The notes under the pieces were generated by a model, which saw only the letters and a program-made list of their open reading frames with translations, was not told the DNA's origin and ran no database searches. This document shows positions 14,602-19,088 of a stretch of 19,088 bases of DNA, one piece after another. The DNA lies in assembly GCA_964644845.1 (NCBI GenBank), contig CAZXXS010000120.1, positions 1-19,088 on the forward strand, written 5' to 3'. The stretch comes from Geothermovivens sp964644845 (GTDB taxonomy: Bacteria > Zhuqueibacterota > Zhuqueibacteria > Oleimicrobiales > Geothermoviventaceae). Numbering within the stretch: the first letter of the stretch is position 1; each line of letters starts with the position of its first letter. Made by a program: the position numbers and the translations under genes.

Positions 14602-15300
14602 GAAGAAGTTGGGCAAAGGATCTCGTCTTCCTTTCGGAACTTGTGAGGGCCACGCTACGGCCTGAACGCCTGCTGGTGAAATGATTGCCAGCTTCGCGCC
14701 GCTGCCAAACCAGTCCCGAGGGTCCTCGCTGGGCGGCGGAGTGAAGACGATTCGGAACTTCCGGTTTTGGTCTTTTCCTTGGTGGCCCTGGCGACGCGTG
14801 CAGGCGACGTGGACTTTCGAAGAGCGCCTACGCCCACCTGCAATGACCACCGACCGTACGTGTCCGGGCGCTCGTAGCGGAACTTCCGAAACCTGCGTCG
14901 GGCGGTTGCGAGCACAGGCTGAACCCGGCCTGTCGGAGCTGGCCCGTGGCAGGCAGTGGCTTCGAGTTTGAAGCACGGACCAGTTCTGCGCAGATCGGCT
15001 GGCAACAGGTCCGTTGGACGGCCGGGACTGTGGTTCAGATTGTCCCTGTTTTTGATCGCGAAGCAGTCCGAGCCTAACCGCATTCGAGCCAGTCCAAAGG
15101 ACTACGGCGTAGAGTACCTGTACAGCTGAGGTTGCGGTCTGCGGCAGAACCGTGTTCAGGCCATGGGACCCACCGACGAGGCAAACCGAGTCCGGCGCTT
15201 GTCTCTCCGTGACCGAAACTATTTTGCCGTACGCGAGTTGACCTCGAGAGGCACGGATCGGTTCGCGCTGGGCTGATCGCAGAAGCAAGGAGGGCGTAGT
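14602..15300. other. Divergent intergenic stretch of about 0.7 kb, no gene recognised
   Basis: It lies between the leftward methyltransferase and the rightward CDF gene. A long minus-strand frame (14563-15567) runs through it but also through the CDF coding region and has no domain. No RNA gene or metal-responsive riboswitch consensus is seen. Promoter-like sequences occur at both ends only. Confidence 0.45.
15199..15225 (+). promoter_or_regulatory. Weak promoter-like sequence before the CDF gene
   Basis: TTGTCT (15199-15204) and TATTTT (15220-15225) are separated by 15 nt, shorter than the 17 nt seen at the other promoters here. It would leave a leader of about 70 nt. It is the best candidate upstream of the gene, but weak. 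Confidence 0.3.
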
Positions 15301-16461
15301 TTGGGAAGCCACATCGACCACACGGCGGTTGCTGTTTCCAGAGAATTTGAACGACGCTGGAAAGCGGCGTCTCTCGAGGGTTGGACAAGCATCGCCGTCA
15401 ATCTGCTGCTCGCCGCGGTGAAAGCGTTGGCTGGCATACTTTCTGGATCCATTGCGCTCATTGCCGACGCAGTGCACAGCCTTTCTGACGTCGCCACGTC
15501 TGCAGTGATCTTGTTCTCGTACCGTCTTGCCCGAGAGCCCTGTGACGAAAAACACCCGTTTGGTCACGGCCGTGCTGAATCCACCGCAACACTTGTTGTG
15601 GCTGTCCTCCTGGTAGTGGCCGGCTTAGAGCTGGGCCGGAGCGCTGTTTCCAGGTTGTTTCATCCGGAACCGGTAAGGGCAGCCGGATGGATCCTCTGGC
15701 TTGTATTTGGCACGGTCGCGGTAAAAGAAGCCTTGGCACAGTTTTCCTTCAAACTTGGGCAAAAGATTGATTCTTCGGCACTTCGTGCAGACGGGTGGCA
15801 TCACCGCACGGATGCCATTTCATCTCTGCTGGTGTTGATTGCCCTTTTTCTGGCTTCGAGGGGGATGCCGTGGGCGGACGGTGTGATGGGACTTGGTGTG
15901 GGTGCGTTTATCGTGTACCTGGGAATTCGGATCGCCAGACAGGCGGGCAGTGAGCTACTTGGTGAGACTCCCGACCGGGAATTTGTGCAGCATGTTAAAC
16001 AGGTAGCACTGACTCACCCGGACGTGGTGGACGCCCACGATGTGATTGTGCACACGTACGGGCCGCGACGAATTGTTTCGCTGCACGTGGGCGTTCCCGA
16101 AACGCTCGATTTGCGCCGCGCACACGAAATTGCCGAGGAAGTGGAAGCAGCGGTGACAAAAGAGCTGGGCGCGCACACGACTGTTCACGTGGATCCCGTG
16201 CAGGTCAGCAGCACCTTGGCGCGCGTTCGAAGCTGGTTGAATCAGGAAGTGAACGCGCGCGACTGGTTGCTCTCCTACCACGATGTGCGCGTGATTCGGG
16301 AAGAGGACGGTGACGCGCTACTTGTAGACCTGGTTGTTCGTCCTTCAGCGACCGGCAGTGGGACGAGGAGGGTAGTGTTTGAGTTGGAGGAAAGGTTGCG
16401 CAACCGCTTCCCCGAATTTGCAAAAGTGCAGGTGCGTGCAGAGCCGCCCTTTGCGATGTGA
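15301..16461 (+). CDS. Cation diffusion facilitator (CDF) family metal exporter
   Basis: The 386-residue inner-membrane protein exports divalent metal in exchange for protons. About six hydrophobic segments span residues 30-215. The transport site is readable as ADAVHSLSD (His59, Asp63) and ADGWHHRTD (His167, Asp171). A two-His/two-Asp site is usual for zinc-preferring members. HPFGHGRAE marks the loop after helix 2. The cytoplasmic part has a normal ferredoxin-like domain (about 225-300) and then an extra 80 residues (SYHDVRVIREEDGDALLVDLVVRP...ERLRNRFPEFAKVQVRAEP) that look like a second copy of the same fold. TTG 15301 has AAGGAGG 7 nt upstream, which fixes the start. It converges on the M23 gene with 181 nt between, in which I see no terminator. 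Confidence 0.92.
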   Translation: MGSHIDHTAVAVSREFERRWKAASLEGWTSIAVNLLLAAVKALAGILSGSIALIADAVHSLSDVATSAVILFSYRLAREPCDEKHPFGHGRAESTATLVVAVLLVVAGLELGRSAVSRLFHPEPVRAAGWILWLVFGTVAVKEALAQFSFKLGQKIDSSALRADGWHHRTDAISSLLVLIALFLASRGMPWADGVMGLGVGAFIVYLGIRIARQAGSELLGETPDREFVQHVKQVALTHPDVVDAHDVIVHTYGPRRIVSLHVGVPETLDLRRAHEIAEEVEAAVTKELGAHTTVHVDPVQVSSTLARVRSWLNQEVNARDWLLSYHDVRVIREEDGDALLVDLVVRPSATGSGTRRVVFELEERLRNRFPEFAKVQVRAEPPFAM

Positions 16462-16642
16462 GCCGTGGGCGGGTCGTTGAGTCCTGCTCGGCGGGTCGGA
16501 GTACGGGACACTGGTTGACTCTGCGGAATTGCCTCGGCAAGCTTTCGCGCGCCAACTCGAGAGGCCCAATCTCCGACGCATTCATGCCGGTGCACCCAGA
16601 TGGAGTGTGTGGCGTGAGGAGCGGGGTGGCACCCGTCTGGAG

Positions 16643-18022
16643 TCAAGGTTCTGGCAGACCAATCACGTTGGCGTGGGGCTGGAATGGCCAACCGCCAGTT
16701 AGCGACACGGGGTGGGGGAGAGGGGTTACGGCACGCAGCCAGGCCAACATTTTGTCACGCACGCGGACGAAATCGTCCCACGCTTCTGACGGTACCGGGT
16801 CTGCGGTGACGTTCCGAATGCGCAAGGGGTTGATGGGTCTGCCGTTTTCGTAGAACGCGTAGTGAAGGTGGGGGCCAGTCGCCAACCCGGTTTGGCCCAC
16901 GTAGCCGATGACCTCGTTCTGCTTTACGTGTACGCCTTTCCGGATCCCTTTCGCAAAACCTCGCAAATGGCCGTAAAGCGTGACAAAGTGGGGGTTGGTG
17001 TGCCTGATTTTGATGTAGTTTCCGATCCCGCGGTTGTAACCCTTGTCAATGACCACCCCGTCGCCCGCAGCCACGACAGGTGTGCCGGCCGGCGCCGCGA
17101 AGTCGACGGCGTAGTGGGGTCGAACTTTCTTGAGAATCGGATGGAACCGCGCCCCTGTGAAGTAAGAGGTGATTTTCCGGTAGTTAAGCGGGCTACGCAG
17201 AAAGGTCTTCTGAAACGATTTCCCATTGGCGTCGTAGTAGCCGCTCTTGCCTTTGGGATTGTCGAAATAGATGGCTGTGATGGGCTTGCCCTGCAGGATG
17301 TACTGGGCTGCGAGGATGCGTCCGTAGCCGATTTTCGTCGGTCCGTCTGGCCCGTCCACCAGTTTCACCTGGTAGATCAGTTTGAAGCGGTCACCGGGTT
17401 TCGGGTCGATGAAGAAATCGATATCCCACTGGAAGATGTCTGAGAAAAGAACCACGAGTTCCGGGGATTCGCCGGCTGTAAGAACGGCATCGTAGATGGT
17501 TGTGCGCACCGTTGCAGCGAGGGTGCGAACTTCGGTCCTGACCGGACTGTTCGCCTGGAAAGGCCGCCAGCGGCCGCCAACTCTCCGAACACCGTACTTT
17601 TGCCAGGGTGTTGGCGCGTAACTCAGCTGTTGCAGGGCATGGGTGGAGTCAAAGAGAAGTTCGAAACGGGCGCCGGCTTTCAGCGAACGGACATTGCAGA
17701 CCTGCTGAAACGCATGGACGAGTTCCGGGCGTTCGCGGAGAGCCAAACCCGAGCGAGCCAGGAGGTCGTCGAGGGTTTGACCCCAGTGGAGGGATGTGCG
17801 TAGTGTGTCGAGCCGTGCGACTTGCTCGGACGGGGACGCCTCTGCGGAGTAAGCTGAAGAGGCTGGTTGCACGGAAGTTGTCTTGCACGCCAAGACGAAC
17901 GATGTGAGCACTGCGAGGACAAAGACTGTAACCCGGAGGCTGCGGACGACGCGAAAACGGGACGTCCGCACCAGAAGGCTTTGTGCGCGACACACGTGGC
18001 GGCCGGGAGTCGGCCACCGCAA
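16643..18022 (-). CDS. M23 family peptidoglycan endopeptidase, lipoprotein
   Basis: The 459-residue protein has a basic N-terminus, a hydrophobic segment and a lipobox FVLAC (Cys46), so it should be anchored in the periplasm. Residues about 70-130 resemble the LysM/OapA-like N-terminal part of MepM-type hydrolases (LRTSLHWGQTLDDLLARSGL...ALQQLSY). The C-terminal LytM domain carries HYAVD (His303, Asp307), LYGHL (His352) and HLH (His385, His387), the complete zinc and catalytic set, so it should cut peptide cross-links in the cell wall. TTG 18022 follows GGAGGG by 3-4 nt. The open frame extends back to 18148, inside the tRNA gene, so that start is impossible in practice; GTG at 17980 is a shorter option. 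It lies 69 nt after the tRNA terminator. The family is certain; the start is moderately sure. Confidence 0.9.
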   Translation of the reverse strand: MRWPTPGRHVCRAQSLLVRTSRFRVVRSLRVTVFVLAVLTSFVLACKTTSVQPASSAYSAEASPSEQVARLDTLRTSLHWGQTLDDLLARSGLALRERPELVHAFQQVCNVRSLKAGARFELLFDSTHALQQLSYAPTPWQKYGVRRVGGRWRPFQANSPVRTEVRTLAATVRTTIYDAVLTAGESPELVVLFSDIFQWDIDFFIDPKPGDRFKLIYQVKLVDGPDGPTKIGYGRILAAQYILQGKPITAIYFDNPKGKSGYYDANGKSFQKTFLRSPLNYRKITSYFTGARFHPILKKVRPHYAVDFAAPAGTPVVAAGDGVVIDKGYNRGIGNYIKIRHTNPHFVTLYGHLRGFAKGIRKGVHVKQNEVIGYVGQTGLATGPHLHYAFYENGRPINPLRIRNVTADPVPSEAWDDFVRVRDKMLAWLRAVTPLPHPVSLTGGWPFQPHANVIGLPEP

Positions 18023-18090
18023 ACTCCCTCCGTGATTTGCCAAGGACGTCTCCGAAAACTCAAGGGTGAGACCTTTGGGTGGAAACAACA

Positions 18091-18110
18091 AAAGGGCCGT
18101 GCGGCCCTTT
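18091..18110 (-). terminator. Rho-independent terminator of tRNA-Phe
   Basis: AAAGGGCC (18091-18098) and GGCCCTTT (18103-18110) form a perfect 8-bp stem with a 4-nt loop. On the minus strand it is followed by TTTTGTTGTTT. It begins 9 nt after the tRNA 3' end and separates the tRNA from the M23 gene. Confidence 0.8.
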
Positions 18111-18118
18111 GGCGTCAG

Positions 18119-18191
<73 letters not shown>

Positions 18192-18207
18192 TCATCAGAC
18201 AGTGCCT

Positions 18208-18235
18208 AATTTACAAACAGAACGAAGAAAATCAA
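18208..18235 (-). promoter_or_regulatory. Predicted promoter of tRNA-Phe
   Basis: On the minus strand TTGATT (18235-18230) and TAAATT (18213-18208) are separated by 16 nt, in an AT-rich patch that contrasts with its surroundings. The -10 element ends 16 nt before the tRNA 5' end, which suits a short leader. TTGACT overlapping at 18240-18235 is an alternative -35. Confidence 0.6.
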
Positions 18236-18240
18236 GTCAA

Positions 18241-19015
18241 AAATGCCTGGACGCAAGCCTTCGGGCGAGCGGCTTCAGGGACCCCGAATCCGCTCTGCTG
18301 CCGCCAGCGCGGCGTCTTGCAAGGAAGAGCAGATCGGCAGCTGGAGGTGACCTGTACGTTTTTCGCTGCGCTTTTCTGAACGGCTGAGGATTTTGTCTCG
18401 GAAAACACCGGGGCAGTGCTGCCGACCACGCGGAGTCCCGGCGCGGGGGATGGAGCTCGGGAGCCTTGGGGTAACTTCTGGACTTCCGGATCCGGACAGC
18501 GCTTGAAACTCTTGCGAGCCGTTTTCAGACTTCCACTGCAGCGCGTGGAAGGCCCGCGGACCACAACCGGGTTTACGAGTGGCGTGACAGAGCCTACACT
18601 GCGGCGGTGCGTGGTGTTCCGACAGAGGGCAAGGTACTTGCTTTGTCCGTTCGTTCCTGTGAGGGAGATTGCACAGAGTTCCAAGTGGAGTCCCGTCTTG
18701 TGGGCCGCAGCACGTCCTCGCCTGTCTGGTGCGCCTGTGTAAAGCCTGTACCGGGGGCGCCGGGGTCTGGCGGTTTCTGACACGGCAACTGGACAGTCTG
18801 AGGGGATCCTTCCTATCTGGTGAGATTCTTTCTCGGCGTAGTTGCGATCGAAGAGTTCGCCGGACCTTCCTTTGGGAGTGTTCGCTCTCCGTTGGAAACG
18901 GGGAAAGATTCCGGCCCACTCTGGGTTTGAGTGCGGTTTCACCCGCGGGGGCCAACTGACGTGTCTTTGCATGCCGACCCGTTAGCCGAAGAGGTAGCTC
19001 GTACCGCAATTTCGC
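18241..19015. other. Gene-free stretch to the window edge
   Basis: Two minus-strand frames (18232-18972 and 18275-19030) are open for about 250 codons but overlap each other. Their translations are rich in Arg, Ser, Pro, Thr and His without any domain or binding site, as expected for GC-rich non-coding DNA. No RNA gene or repeat is recognised. Confidence 0.45.
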
Positions 19016-19044
19016 TTGAAAATCTGGCATGTTATCGGTATCTT
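19016..19044 (+). promoter_or_regulatory. Promoter-like sequence directed out of the window
   Basis: TTGAAA (19016-19021) and TATCTT (19039-19044) are separated by 17 nt. The predicted start is near 19051, and a rightward gene may begin just beyond the window end. Confidence 0.45.
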
Positions 19045-19088
19045 TTCGGCGGTTTCGTAAGAAAGCTGTGGAAGGCGTGGAATGGCCT

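Noticed and set aside
14563..15567. 334-codon minus-strand frame
   Set aside because: It runs antisense through the start of the CDF gene and through non-coding DNA; no domain and biased composition.
18232..19030. Two overlapping minus-strand frames of about 250 codons
   Set aside because: They overlap in different frames over the same DNA, both with Arg/Ser/Pro/Thr-rich translations and no start signal or motif; one also runs over the tRNA promoter.

Overview
The window looks like a chromosomal segment of a Gram-negative bacterium with fairly high GC. Hand counts give about 59% over 7081-7320. The Gram-negative reading rests on two lipoprotein signals, a probable outer-membrane barrel, and periplasmic M16 and M23 peptidases. 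Several starts carry strong GGAGG-type ribosome binding sites, and TTG/GTG starts are used. A GH57 branching enzyme, DUF3467 and a paired M16B system would suit a thermophilic or FCB-like candidate phylum, but that is inference; no rRNA or other marker fixes the taxon.

Layout. (1) 1-5253: a leftward operon runs from a promoter near 5225-5253 through a zinc-site M16 peptidase, a zinc-less M16 partner fused to a LolA-like domain, and a broken BNR/sialidase-like lipoprotein gene, ending at a hairpin terminator at 145-176. The tail of a rightward gene may occupy 2-103. (2) 5254-6390: about 1.1 kb with no convincing gene. (3) 6317-8482: promoter, DUF3467 protein and GH57 glucan branching enzyme as a tight two-gene unit. 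(4) 8770-10387: small barrel-like protein with its own terminator, then an AEC-family transporter. (5) 10388-11262: empty. (6) 11263-12804: an unusual aldehyde-dehydrogenase-fold protein of lower GC. (7) 12805-13128: empty. (8) 13129-14518: leftward RNA m5C methyltransferase followed by a separate PUA-like RNA-binding protein. (9) 14519-15300: empty apart from promoters. (10) 15301-16461: CDF zinc/cation exporter, convergent with (11) an M23 lipoprotein endopeptidase at 16643-18022. (12) tRNA-Phe(GAA) at 18119-18191 with promoter and terminator. (13) 18192-19088: no gene seen, with a promoter-like sequence pointing out of the window.

Functional links visible here are the two complementary M16 subunits (zinc site on one, Arg/Tyr pair on the other), the DUF3467-GH57 unit (glycogen/alpha-glucan metabolism plus an unknown small protein), and the methyltransferase-PUA pair (RNA modification). 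The rest are single genes. There is no CRISPR array, prophage, IS element or toxin-antitoxin module that I can support. The most unusual item is the aldehyde-dehydrogenase homologue without the catalytic Glu, in a low-GC stretch flanked by empty DNA. About a quarter of the window is non-coding as far as I can read it.
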